Below are positions 1 to 7,441 of a stretch of DNA of 41,373 nucleotides, piece after piece. Position 1 is the first letter of the stretch. The number at the start of each line of letters is the position of its first letter. Both the position numbers and the translations under genes were made by a program. Source of the stretch: Gemmatimonadota bacterium (GTDB lineage: Bacteria > Gemmatimonadota > Gemmatimonadetes > Longimicrobiales > Gaopeijiaceae); NCBI GenBank assembly GCA_022340755.1, contig JAJDNI010000048.1, positions 1 through 41,373 on the forward strand, written 5' to 3'. The notes under the pieces are model-generated. The model searched no databases. It was not told the origin of the DNA and saw only the letters and a list, made by a program, of their open reading frames with translations.

Positions 1-318
1 CGGCCCGTTTCCGATCGAGAGGACGAAGGCCTCCTGGTCGGAGAACGCGGCCACGTCCCGGAACTGGAGGCTGTCGGCGCCCGGCACGACGGTGGCTGTC
101 CAGGTCGCGCCCCCGTCCGTGGTACGGACCACGCGGCCACCCGACCCGGACACCCAGACCGTGCTCGTGTCGACAGCCGCCATTCCGATGAAAAGCGCGG
201 ACGAGTCCTCGTACTGCACCTGCCACGACGGGGATGCGACGCTTCCGTTCCGTCCGCTCTGGCGGCAAGCGAGAAGGAGACCGCACACGACGAGCACCGC
301 TCCAACGGATCGAGACAC
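1..318 (-). CDS. BNR/Ycf48-like lipoprotein, N-terminal part (gene runs off window start)
   Basis: The minus strand is open from a GTG at 318 to the window edge, giving 106 residues. GAGGAGG lies just upstream of the GTG. The N-terminus has a hydrophobic stretch ending in LLAC, with Cys18 as the likely lipidated residue, so this is an exported lipoprotein. Residues from about 30 onward contain RTTDGGATW, the hallmark strand-turn motif of BNR/Ycf48-type beta-propeller repeats, followed by a second propeller-like stretch. Family knowledge: such proteins are extracytoplasmic beta-propellers annotated as sialidase-like or photosystem-stability-like; the substrate is usually unknown. The rest of the propeller lies outside the window, so enzymatic function cannot be judged. 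The fold call is fairly safe; the role is not. Confidence 0.75.
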   Translation of the reverse strand, partial: MSRSVGAVLVVCGLLLACRQSGRNGSVASPSWQVQYEDSSALFIGMAAVDTSTVWVSGSGGRVVRTTDGGATWTATVVPGADSLQFRDVAAFSDQEAFVLSIGNGP

Positions 319-667
319 CGAGCCTCCTCGAGTTGTCGCGCTCACGGTCGCCCAACGAGAGAGACGATCGGCCCTTTCCCTGCCGGGGCTCGGTCGGCAT
401 CTCGCATGGGTCCGAGGCAGCACACTACGCACCGGGGGGTCGCCCTGTCCAACACCCGTCTGCCCCACCAGGGGGGCGCCGTTCGCAGCCACGGCGAAAG
501 ACGTCTGCCTTGAGGCCGCGGTGCTCTGCCTGCGCCCCCGTCCAGCGGCGTGAAGCACGGCCAGCACGAGATTTCGGTACCTTCATGAGGTTGTTCGACC
601 GTCAGGGCCGCACGTGCGAAGGCACGCGGACCCTCTTCGGCTTCGTTCCTGACTACGCGGAGGTGGT
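319..667. other. 349-bp stretch without a convincing gene
   Basis: This interval separates the leftward lipoprotein gene from a rightward small gene, so it should hold two divergent promoters. Open frames cross it on the plus strand, but they run antisense through the lipoprotein gene, have no ribosome binding site and give proline/arginine-rich, low-complexity translations. I see no terminator-like hairpin or recognisable operator. Confidence 0.4.
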
Positions 668-829
668 ATGGGTAGACGCGTCAACTACGGCTTCGAGAAG
701 CGGCAGCGAGAGATCAAGAAACAGAAGAAGAACGAAGAGAAGGCCGAAAGAAAGCGGCAGGAGGCCAGAGATCGGACAGAGCAGCAGGGTCCGGACGCTA
801 CCGCCGAGGACGCGCCCGATCGCGACTGA
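668..829 (+). CDS. Small highly charged protein, 53 aa, function unknown
   Basis: An ATG at 668 follows GGAGGTGG directly, a very strong ribosome binding site, and the frame closes with TGA at 827-829. The product starts MGRRVNYGFEKRQREIKKQK and continues as an almost uninterrupted Lys/Arg/Glu helix, then an acidic tail ending in APDRD. Short proteins with the same 'RRxNYGFEKR' opening followed by a charged helix are recurrent conserved hypotheticals in several phyla; I know of no function. No signal peptide or membrane segment is visible. The charge pattern would suit nucleic-acid or ribosome contact, but that is only a guess. The strong ribosome binding site and recurring family pattern make it very probably real. 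Confidence 0.7.
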   Translation: MGRRVNYGFEKRQREIKKQKKNEEKAERKRQEARDRTEQQGPDATAEDAPDRD

Positions 830-904
830 CGGGACCCACGTAGGCAGCCGGGCGCGGATCTGCCGGCGCAGGGCGGCAGGGAGCGGGCCCGGGGTGTCGG
901 CGTG

Positions 905-1198
905 ATGTCGAGACTCGCAGCGTTCACGTTCGAGGAGGGTGGCCGCACGTACGAGTGCACCCCCGAAGAGCTCGGGAATCCGTCCAGAGGTATCTGGTGG
1001 TGGTTCAGGGTATCGAACGACCCCCAACGGTATGCCCGGTTCGAGGCCGCGGCGGGGGACACGCAGGATTCCGTTCGGGCCCGCATCGTCGCGTGCTATG
1101 AGCATAGAATGTGGGCCCGTGCTCAGCCCGTCGAGCCGCGCCAGCGCTTCGGCCGTCCGGTGAAGACCCCCGCGCCGCCGCCGCCGGAGGAGGGGTAA
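905..1198 (+). CDS. Hypothetical protein, 97 aa
   Basis: Starts MSRLAAFTFEEGGRTYECTP; a GTG one codon upstream at 902 is an alternative start. The first 20 residues look like a small beta-hairpin and the centre contains an unusual Trp-rich stretch, RGIWWWFRV, followed by an amphipathic helix of about 25 residues. The C-terminus is a low-complexity Pro/Glu tail. There is no signal peptide. It lies 75 bp after the 53-aa gene on the same strand and may be co-transcribed with it. I do not recognise the family. Ordinary amino-acid composition in the first 70 residues argues for a real gene; the ribosome binding site is only a G-rich tract about 11 bases upstream. Confidence 0.5.
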   Translation: MSRLAAFTFEEGGRTYECTPEELGNPSRGIWWWFRVSNDPQRYARFEAAAGDTQDSVRARIVACYEHRMWARAQPVEPRQRFGRPVKTPAPPPPEEG

Positions 1199-1325
1199 GG
1201 CGCCCCGACGCCTCCCGGACAGGGGCCCTCACATCCTGTTCCAAGATCCCATTGAGGATCGTGGCGAGCTGACTGGCCGGGGTCGGTCAGCCCGGCCCGG
1301 GGAGATACGCCCCTTGCGCTCTTAG

Positions 1326-1358
1326 GTTCATGATATGAACTTAGTTTATGACATGAAC
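1326..1358. promoter_or_regulatory. Two tandem 15-bp operator-like palindromes
   Basis: GTTCATGATATGAAC at 1326-1340 is a perfect 6-3-6 inverted repeat. GTTTATGACATGAAC at 1344-1358 is the same site with one arm mismatch. The centres are 18 bp apart, so both sites are on nearly the same side of the helix. They end about 13 bases before the likely start of the membrane-protein gene, a position where bound repressor would block transcription. The obvious candidate ligand is the winged-helix regulator encoded at 1954-2259; that link is inferred. Confidence 0.6.
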
Positions 1359-1371
1359 CGGAAGGATGACA

Positions 1372-1950
1372 ATGGTCAATTCACTGGAACAGAAACTCTT
1401 CCAGAGATACTGGGACGATGGGATCGTGGACCTGATCGGCGGCGTTGCCGTGCTGTTCATCGGCGTCGGGTACCTCATGGAGCAGGTGCTCGCCGAGATT
1501 GTCGTGGTGCCCCTCGGAGTCGTCGCTTGGATGATCCTTCGGGCGCGCATCGTGGAGCCCAGGGCGGGCTATGTGAAGCTGTCCCGGTCCCGCAGAGAGC
1601 GGTCCGGCCGGGAGCTTGCCGCGACGGTGGGCGTGGGGACGGGAATGCTGATTCTCTTCGTCGCGCTGGGCGTGAAGGTCCGTAGTGGCGACGCGGACCT
1701 GAGCCGCTGGGTGGACGGCCTTCCCGCGCTGCTCATGGCCTTGCCGGTCCTCATGGCCGGGGCATTGATCCGCGCGCGGCGCTTTGCCGTCTACGCGGCG
1801 GTCTTCGTGCTGGGTGCCGTGTCGGGCGTGCAGATGGGCTTCGGGCCGGGAGCGCCGCTCATGGTGGGTGGGACTGTCATGGGTGTGGTGGGAGCGACGC
1901 TCTTGGCCCGGTTCTTGGCGGGTGCGCGTGCTTTCCAACAGACTGAGTAG
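1372..1950 (+). CDS. Integral membrane protein, 192 aa, paired with a winged-helix regulator
   Basis: I chose ATG 1372 because GGAAGG at 1360-1365 is six bases upstream; ATG 1366 sits directly on that site. The product begins MVNSLEQKLFQRYWDDGIVD and then has hydrophobic segments at roughly residues 17-37, 39-54, 87-107, 120-135 and 143-185, with a basic loop (SRSRRERSGR) between the second and third. I know of no biochemical function for it. The stop is three bases before the start of the regulator gene, so the two are translated from one message. Membrane protein plus small winged-helix repressor is a common arrangement for stress-responsive or efflux-type modules, but nothing here identifies a substrate. 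Confidence 0.75.
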   Translation: MVNSLEQKLFQRYWDDGIVDLIGGVAVLFIGVGYLMEQVLAEIVVVPLGVVAWMILRARIVEPRAGYVKLSRSRRERSGRELAATVGVGTGMLILFVALGVKVRSGDADLSRWVDGLPALLMALPVLMAGALIRARRFAVYAAVFVLGAVSGVQMGFGPGAPLMVGGTVMGVVGATLLARFLAGARAFQQTE

Positions 1951-1953
1951 ATC

Positions 1954-2259
1954 ATGCTCCAGCCGATCATTCCGGAGATCGACGCCTTCTTGCACGAGCC
2001 CGCTCGGCTCCGGGTGCTGGCCTTCCTGGCCATGGTAGACGCCGCCGACTTCATGCACCTCTTGCGCCAGACGGGGTTGAGCAGGGGCAACCTGTCCGTC
2101 CAGATGACCAAGCTGGAGGACGCGGAGCTGGTGGACGCCTCCAAGCGCGAAGTGGACGGGCGGCTGCGGACCGCATATGCCCTGAGCCCGAAGGGCGTCA
2201 ACGCCCTACGGGGCTACAAGGCCACCATGGAGGAGATCCTGGCGGCGTTGCCGGGCTGA
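1954..2259 (+). CDS. Winged-helix transcriptional regulator, 101 aa
   Basis: The whole protein is one winged-helix domain: helix 'RLRVLAFLAMVDAADFMHLL', recognition helix around 'LSRGNLSVQMTKLEDAELV', then a beta wing (REVDGRLRTAYALSPKG). The 'S.GNLS.H/Q...L' pattern and short length match the MarR/ArsR-like 'winged helix DNA-binding' family (HTH_34 type). No ligand or metal-binding motif is visible. It follows the membrane-protein gene by three bases with little ribosome binding site of its own, implying translational coupling. The two palindromes at 1326-1358 make autoregulation of this two-gene unit the simplest model. Confidence 0.8.
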   Translation: MLQPIIPEIDAFLHEPARLRVLAFLAMVDAADFMHLLRQTGLSRGNLSVQMTKLEDAELVDASKREVDGRLRTAYALSPKGVNALRGYKATMEEILAALPG

Positions 2260-2404
2260 GAAGTCCGACTGACTACGATATCCGCCGCCGTCGGAACGCG
2301 TTGGGTATCTTCGGGGTCGATCATGATGCCCTGTCGATGCAGGAGGGTGGGGGATCAGCGCTCGGATCCATGGCAAGGGAACGAGGACGAAAGGGGTGTC
2401 GCTG

Positions 2405-3133
2405 ATGGCTGAGTCGCCGGTTGTCGAAGCTCGGCGCCCGACGCCGCAAGCCCAGCCGATGGGCGAACACGCGGAACGGCGCGGCGAGCCGTGCTGCGCC
2501 GCCCCAGTCCCCGCGTCTGAGGTCCGCGACGTCGCATGGCTGCGGGCCGCGGCATGGGCGCGATGGCTGGCCTGGGCGAGCCTGCTCTGGATGTGCATCG
2601 AGGGTGGTGTCGGCCTCTGGCAGGGTATCGTCTCCGGATCGATTTCGTTGATCGGATGGGCACTCGGCAGTGCCGTGGAGGGAATGGCCAGCGTGATCGT
2701 GGTATGGCGATTCACCGGATCCCGAACCCTGTCGGAGACCGCCGAACGACGTGCGCAGAAGGGCGTCGCCGTCTCGTTCTGGCTGATCGCCCCCTATATC
2801 GCCGCGCAGTCCTTGGCGGACTTGCTCTCCAGGCACATGGCCGAGACCACGTTCATCGGGATGGTACTCACCGCGGTCGCGTTGTTGGCCATGCCTCTAC
2901 TCGGCTACGCCAAGCGCCGACTGGGCCGCCGCCTCGGTTCGAACGCGACGACCGGCGAAGGCACCCAGAACTACCTCTGTGCTGCCCAAGCCGCTGCCGT
3001 GCTGATGGTCCTTGCTGTCACCGCCGCGTGGCCGGCCGGGTGGTGGCTCGACCCGCTAGTCGGCTTCGGCATCGCAGCTGTGGCCGTCCGCGAGGGCAGC
3101 GAAGCGTGGCACGGCGACCCATGCGGATGTTGA
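2405..3133 (+). CDS. CDF-like cation transporter, membrane domain only, 242 aa
   Basis: ATG 2405 is preceded by AAAGGGG at a spacing of about 9; a GTG at 2396 is too close to that site. After a 45-residue N-terminal extension with a Cys pair (EPCC), five or six hydrophobic helices follow. SLIGWALGSAVEGMAS and WWLDPLVGFGIAAVAVREG are recognisable as the second and last transmembrane stretches of the cation diffusion facilitator-like fold, with Asp in WWLDP. The protein ends right after the last helix in DPCGC and lacks the cytoplasmic metal-sensing domain of canonical CDF proteins. The Cys-rich ends may bind soft metals. Related short 'cation transporter' proteins are common in soil bacteria; the metal is unknown. 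Confidence 0.7.
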   Translation: MAESPVVEARRPTPQAQPMGEHAERRGEPCCAAPVPASEVRDVAWLRAAAWARWLAWASLLWMCIEGGVGLWQGIVSGSISLIGWALGSAVEGMASVIVVWRFTGSRTLSETAERRAQKGVAVSFWLIAPYIAAQSLADLLSRHMAETTFIGMVLTAVALLAMPLLGYAKRRLGRRLGSNATTGEGTQNYLCAAQAAAVLMVLAVTAAWPAGWWLDPLVGFGIAAVAVREGSEAWHGDPCGC

Positions 3134-3189
3134 CCCGGCCTCGCTGGTGCCGATCGGTGGAACCGTTGTCTCTTGTCTCTTTCAATGGG

Positions 3190-3213
3190 ATACAAACTGA
3201 GATACAATATTGT
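3190..3213. promoter_or_regulatory. Operator-like sequence before the GntR regulator gene
   Basis: ATACAA occurs twice (3190-3195 and 3202-3207), 12 bp apart, and the second copy runs into the 10-bp perfect palindrome ACAATATTGT at 3204-3213. The same ATACAA half site occurs before susC (4089-4094). The gene it precedes encodes a GntR/FCD protein, whose family often autoregulates, so this is a plausible autoregulatory operator. The A/T-rich sequence stands out against the GC-rich background and may also contain the -10 region. Confidence 0.45.
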
Positions 3214-3269
3214 GCGAGGGCCGGATCCGGTCCGGCCTCGTTCCGCCCTCCTCTCCCTGGGGTGACGCC

Positions 3270-3989
3270 ATGAACGCGACGGAGGCAGAGAAGACCGGCA
3301 ACCTGAACGCATCTGCGTACGAGGTGATCCGCTCCATGATCCTCAATGGATCGCTGGCGCCCGGCGCGCGGATCGTGGAGAGCGACCTGGCGGACCACAT
3401 CGGGGTGAGCCGCACGCCGGTGCGGAGCGCCCTGCATCGACTCCAGCAGGACGGCTACGTCCTTGACCAGGAGCGGGGCCGGAAGGTCAAGCTGATCGTC
3501 GCGCCCCTGACCAAGGAAGATGCCCGCGAGATCTACCACATCGTGGGCGCATTGGACGGCCTCGCCGCCTGGCACGCGGCGCGGCTTCCCGAGGCGCAGC
3601 GCGAAGTCCTGGCCGCCGAGATGACGGAGATCAACCACACGCTGGCGGTCCTGGAGCAGTCCCGGCAGGGAGCCTTCCAGCGGCTCCTCGCGCTTCACGG
3701 CGAGTTCCACGCCCTGCCGCTCCGGGCCATTGAGGCACCCCGGCTGAAGTCCCTGCACGCGACCACCAAACCCCAGGCGGACCGGTACCGGAGCATTTAC
3801 TCCAGCGGGGACTACGGCCAGCAGAGGCTGTCACTGCAGGAGCACGGCGGCATCGTGGAGGCGCTCCGGGCCGGGGACCCGGCCGAGGCCCTTCGCCGGA
3901 CCCAGGATCACTGGATGATGGCGGCCGACCGGCTGTCCGGGATCATCGACGTCCTGGGCGAGCGGGGTAGCTGGGGCCCCACGACGTAG
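3270..3989 (+). CDS. GntR family transcriptional regulator, FCD (FadR) subfamily
   Basis: 239 aa from ATG 3270. Residues 10-75 form the GntR winged helix, with LAPGARIVESDLADHIGVSR and TPVRSALHRLQQDGYV as the typical HTH core. Residues about 85-235 are an all-helical FCD domain; ALHGEFHALPLRA, QEHGGIVEALRAGDPAEA and QDHWMMA carry the His residues that bind a divalent metal and carboxylate effector in this family. A longer in-frame version from 3210 would translate through the operator-like sequence, so the shorter start is preferred. The gene is co-oriented with susC, susD and the PLP enzyme that follow, and probably controls them in response to a small organic acid or amino acid. Confidence 0.9.
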   Translation: MNATEAEKTGNLNASAYEVIRSMILNGSLAPGARIVESDLADHIGVSRTPVRSALHRLQQDGYVLDQERGRKVKLIVAPLTKEDAREIYHIVGALDGLAAWHAARLPEAQREVLAAEMTEINHTLAVLEQSRQGAFQRLLALHGEFHALPLRAIEAPRLKSLHATTKPQADRYRSIYSSGDYGQQRLSLQEHGGIVEALRAGDPAEALRRTQDHWMMAADRLSGIIDVLGERGSWGPTT

Positions 3990-4072
3990 CTGCCGCCGAG
4001 CCGGCTGCCGGCGACCGCGCGGACACCGCCTGGGACAGGCCGAACAAGACCCTTGCAGGAGTATGGGCTGGC

Positions 4073-4130
4073 TTGTACCCTGTTTAGTATACAATTTCCC
4101 ATGCGAAGTAAGGCGCATTGTTGTGTACTA
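4073..4130. promoter_or_regulatory. Candidate GntR operators before susC
   Basis: TAGTATACAA at 4085-4094 has an inverted partner TTGTGTACTA at 4121-4130 (9 of 10 match as reverse complement), 26 bp apart. TTGTA at 4073-4077 also pairs with TACAA at 4090-4094. The core TNGTATACNA is the kind of palindrome known for GntR/FCD repressors (established for several family members). ATACAA also occurs before the regulator gene at 3190-3207. The sites lie 110-160 bp upstream of susC in the 244-bp gap. Confidence 0.5.
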
Positions 4131-4242
4131 TTTGTGCGCCTGCTTGGTGAGCGTCCGGATACGCCTCCGGGAAGACGATCCGGTGTCGCGGGAAGTTGCC
4201 TGCCCTCCTGAGTAACCGTCCACGCTTTGGAGGATGCCGAAG

Positions 4243-7200
4243 ATGATGAAATGGAGATGGATGGCCGCCATGCTGGTGGCTCTGGTGGCGGTTCCAGCCG
4301 GCCTCGACGGCCAGGCGAGTGGAACGGTGTCAGGAACCGCCATCGACGCCGCGACCGGCCGCCCGCTTTCGGGCGTCCAGGTCATGATCGTCGACACCCC
4401 CCTGGGAGCGCTGACCGGTGCAAACGGGCGCTTCGAGATCCGCTCTGTCCCCGCGGGGCAACACACGGTGCACGCGATCCTCATGGGGTATCGCGCCGAG
4501 GACCACGAGGTCACCGTCGCCCCGGGAGCCACGGTGAACATCACCATTTCCTTCGAGGAGGCCGGCGTCGAGCTCGAGGGCCTCGTGGTGACCGCCCTGG
4601 GAATACGGCGGCAGGAGCGGACGCTCACCACCTCGGTCCAGCAGGTCGGCGGCGACGAGCTCGCTCGGGTGCCCGACCCCAACATCGTAGCGGCGCTGTC
4701 CGGCAAGCTGGCCGGCGCCAGCATCTTCAACTCGAACACCGCTGGAGGATCCAGCCGGATCGTGATCCGCGGGGCCAACTCCCTCACGGGCAACAACCAG
4801 CCGCTCTTCGTCGTCGACGGCACCCCGGTGAGCAACTCGGTCGGCTCCGGAGTATTCGGAAGCCGCGGCTACGCTGCTATAGACTACGGGAACGCCATCC
4901 AGGACCTCAATGCCAACGACATCGAGTCGATTTCGGTGCTGAAGGGGCCGAACGCCGCGGCCCTGTATGGTTCGCGGGCCGCCAACGGCGCCATCATCAT
5001 CACCACGAAGAAGGGCCGGGGATCAAGGGGCGTGACCGTCACGAGCACCCTCACCTTCGAGTCCCCGTTGAGGTTGCCCGAGTACCAGAATCAATACGGG
5101 CAGGGATGGAACGGGCAGTACAGCTACGTAGACGGGAAGGGTGGGGGAACCTACGACGACTATGACGAGAGCTGGGGTCCCGCTCTCGACATGGGTCTGA
5201 TGATCCCGCAGTTCTTCAGCGAGGGCGTCCCAGTACTCTGGGAGTCCCACCCCGAGAACGTGCGGAACTTCTTCGAGACGGGCGTCACCTCGGTGACCAG
5301 CGCCGCCCTCAGCATGGGTTCCGAAGCGGCCAGCGCCCGCCTCTCCCTCGGGAACTTCGATCAGAACGGGATGCTCCCGTCGTTTCGGCTGAAACGAAGG
5401 ACCATCGGCGTAAACGCCGCCGGGGCGTTGTCCGAGAAGCTCCAGGCCCAGGTGTCCTTCCAATACCTCAACGTGGACGGTGCGAACCGTCCCGGGCAGG
5501 GCTACAGCTCCGACAACCCCATGTTCGGATTCGTGTGGAGCGGCCGGCAGATCGACACCGGAATCCTCAAGGATCGCCTCTACAATCCCGACGGCTCGCA
5601 GTTCAACTGGAACAACCGGTGGAACAACAACCCCTACTGGGTCACGGGCGTCAACCAGAACTGGGACTCGCGGGACCGTGTGATCGGCACCGGATCCGTC
5701 ACCTACCAGGTCAATCCCTGGCTCAGTGCCACGCTTCGTAGCGGTACCGACTGGTACCAGGACCACCGGAAGCGGATCTTCGCGGCCGGAACGTTGGGGC
5801 AGTCGGGCGTCGATCCCAACGGGGCTTTCGGCGAAGGGAACGGGTTCCGCCAGGAGACCAACTCGGACTTCCTGGTCACGGCCAACCCGGAGCTGAACGG
5901 CGACTTCACGGTGACCGTGAACGCCGGCGGGAACCGCCGCGACACCGAGTACCGCTCCAACGACGTGTACGTCCGCAATCTGGTGATCCCCGGCCTGTAC
6001 GACCTGGGCAACGCCGCCGTCACCCCGGACATGGGAGACTGGCGGGAGAAGCAGAGGGTCAACTCCCTCTACGCGGCGGCCCAGTTCGGCTTCCGGAACT
6101 ACCTTTTCGTGGACGTGACGGGTCGCGACGACTGGTCCTCCACCCTTCCCGAGGATCACAACTCCTACTTCTATCCCTCCGTCTCCGGCAGCTTTGTCTT
6201 CAGCGACCTGGTCGACATTTCGTCGCTGACCTACGGCAAGCTCCGAGCCGGTTGGACCGCGGTGGGTAACGACGCGTCGGCCTTTTCCCTCGTCGACCCC
6301 TACGTTGCCTATACGCCATTCGGCGGGGTGCCCCGCTACTCCGCCAGCAGCAGTCTGCGGAACTTCGATCTGAAGCCGGAGCGCACGGAGGCGTGGGAGG
6401 TAGGTGGGGAGTTCCGATTCATGAACGATCGCCTGGGCGTCGACCTCACCTACTACAACAAGAAGACGATCAACCAGATCGTCCCGGCCCAGATCTCGGC
6501 GTTGACCGGGTTCACGTCGCGGTTCGTGAACGCCGGAACCATTCGCAACAAGGGAGTCGAGGCGCAGGTGACGGCGACCCCTGTTCGGATGCGGGACGGC
6601 TTCGAGTGGGAGGTCACCGCGAACTACTCCAAGAACAACAGCATGGTGGAGGATCTGTACGGGGACCTGGAGACCATCGTCCTGGACAGCTACTACGGCG
6701 TCTCCGTCGAGGCAAGGAAGGGTGAACCGTACGGCCAGATGTACGGGCGACTCTACGCCCGGGACGGTGCGGGCAACATCGTGGTGGGGTCCAACGGCAA
6801 TCCCCAGAACTCATCCTCCAACCCCGTGGGTGTGGTGGGGAACTACAACCCGGACTGGGTCGGCGCCATCGGAAATCGATTCCACTACGGCGCTTTCGAC
6901 TTGAGCGTGCTCGTCGATACCCGTCAGGGTGGGACCGTCTTCTCCATGACCAACCGGTACGGTGAGCGATCGGGAGTCCTGGCGTTGTCGCTTCCGGGAC
7001 GAGAAGAGCACGACGCAAACGGCGTTCCCATTCCCACCAGCGAGGGCGGCGGACTTATCGTTCCGGGGGTGATGGTGGTGGCGGGAGACACCGTGCCGAA
7101 CACCATCAGAACCGCGGCCCAGTCCTACCACCGCTCCCTCTCCGGGATCGCGGAAGCCTTCGCCTACGACGCGAGCTTCGTGAAGCTGCGGGAGGTTCGG

Positions 7201-7416
7201 TTGGGGATCGAGGTGCCCCAGTCGTTCACCGACCGGATCGGCGTGGCCCAGATGAGCCTGGCGCTGATAGGGCGGAACCTCCTGCTCTGGGCGGACATCC
7301 CCAACATCGATCCTGAGACGGCCCTCAACTCGGGCAACGCTCAGGGATTCGAGTGGGGCCAACTCCCGTCACAGCGCAGTTACGGCCTGACGATTTCCAT
7401 CACCCCCGGCTTCTAA
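4243..7416 (+). CDS. SusC/RagA-type TonB-dependent outer-membrane receptor
   Basis: 1,057 aa from ATG 4243; GGAGG (4229-4233) abuts the ATG at 4234 but is nine bases from 4243, so the latter is preferred. A signal peptide ends near GLDGQA. A CarboxypepD-regulatory beta-sandwich follows (about residues 25-105, SGTVSGTAIDAATGRPLSGV). Next come the SusC linker ELEGLVVTALGIRR and the plug domain with VIRGANSL, PLFVVDGTPV and SVLKGPNAAALYGSRAANGA. The rest is a beta-barrel ending in ITPGF with terminal Phe. The protein imports a large ligand across the outer membrane using TonB energy, with SusD as its lid. The length is typical. The neighbouring PLP enzyme hints at an amino-acid or peptide ligand rather than a glycan: no glycoside hydrolase is nearby. 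Confidence 0.95.
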   Translation: MMKWRWMAAMLVALVAVPAGLDGQASGTVSGTAIDAATGRPLSGVQVMIVDTPLGALTGANGRFEIRSVPAGQHTVHAILMGYRAEDHEVTVAPGATVNITISFEEAGVELEGLVVTALGIRRQERTLTTSVQQVGGDELARVPDPNIVAALSGKLAGASIFNSNTAGGSSRIVIRGANSLTGNNQPLFVVDGTPVSNSVGSGVFGSRGYAAIDYGNAIQDLNANDIESISVLKGPNAAALYGSRAANGAIIITTKKGRGSRGVTVTSTLTFESPLRLPEYQNQYGQGWNGQYSYVDGKGGGTYDDYDESWGPALDMGLMIPQFFSEGVPVLWESHPENVRNFFETGVTSVTSAALSMGSEAASARLSLGNFDQNGMLPSFRLKRRTIGVNAAGALSEKLQAQVSFQYLNVDGANRPGQGYSSDNPMFGFVWSGRQIDTGILKDRLYNPDGSQFNWNNRWNNNPYWVTGVNQNWDSRDRVIGTGSVTYQVNPWLSATLRSGTDWYQDHRKRIFAAGTLGQSGVDPNGAFGEGNGFRQETNSDFLVTANPELNGDFTVTVNAGGNRRDTEYRSNDVYVRNLVIPGLYDLGNAAVTPDMGDWREKQRVNSLYAAAQFGFRNYLFVDVTGRDDWSSTLPEDHNSYFYPSVSGSFVFSDLVDISSLTYGKLRAGWTAVGNDASAFSLVDPYVAYTPFGGVPRYSASSSLRNFDLKPERTEAWEVGGEFRFMNDRLGVDLTYYNKKTINQIVPAQISALTGFTSRFVNAGTIRNKGVEAQVTATPVRMRDGFEWEVTANYSKNNSMVEDLYGDLETIVLDSYYGVSVEARKGEPYGQMYGRLYARDGAGNIVVGSNGNPQNSSSNPVGVVGNYNPDWVGAIGNRFHYGAFDLSVLVDTRQGGTVFSMTNRYGERSGVLALSLPGREEHDANGVPIPTSEGGGLIVPGVMVVAGDTVPNTIRTAAQSYHRSLSGIAEAFAYDASFVKLREVRLGIEVPQSFTDRIGVAQMSLALIGRNLLLWADIPNIDPETALNSGNAQGFEWGQLPSQRSYGLTISITPGF

Positions 7417-7441
7417 CCCAACCGAATCGATGAGGAAGACG

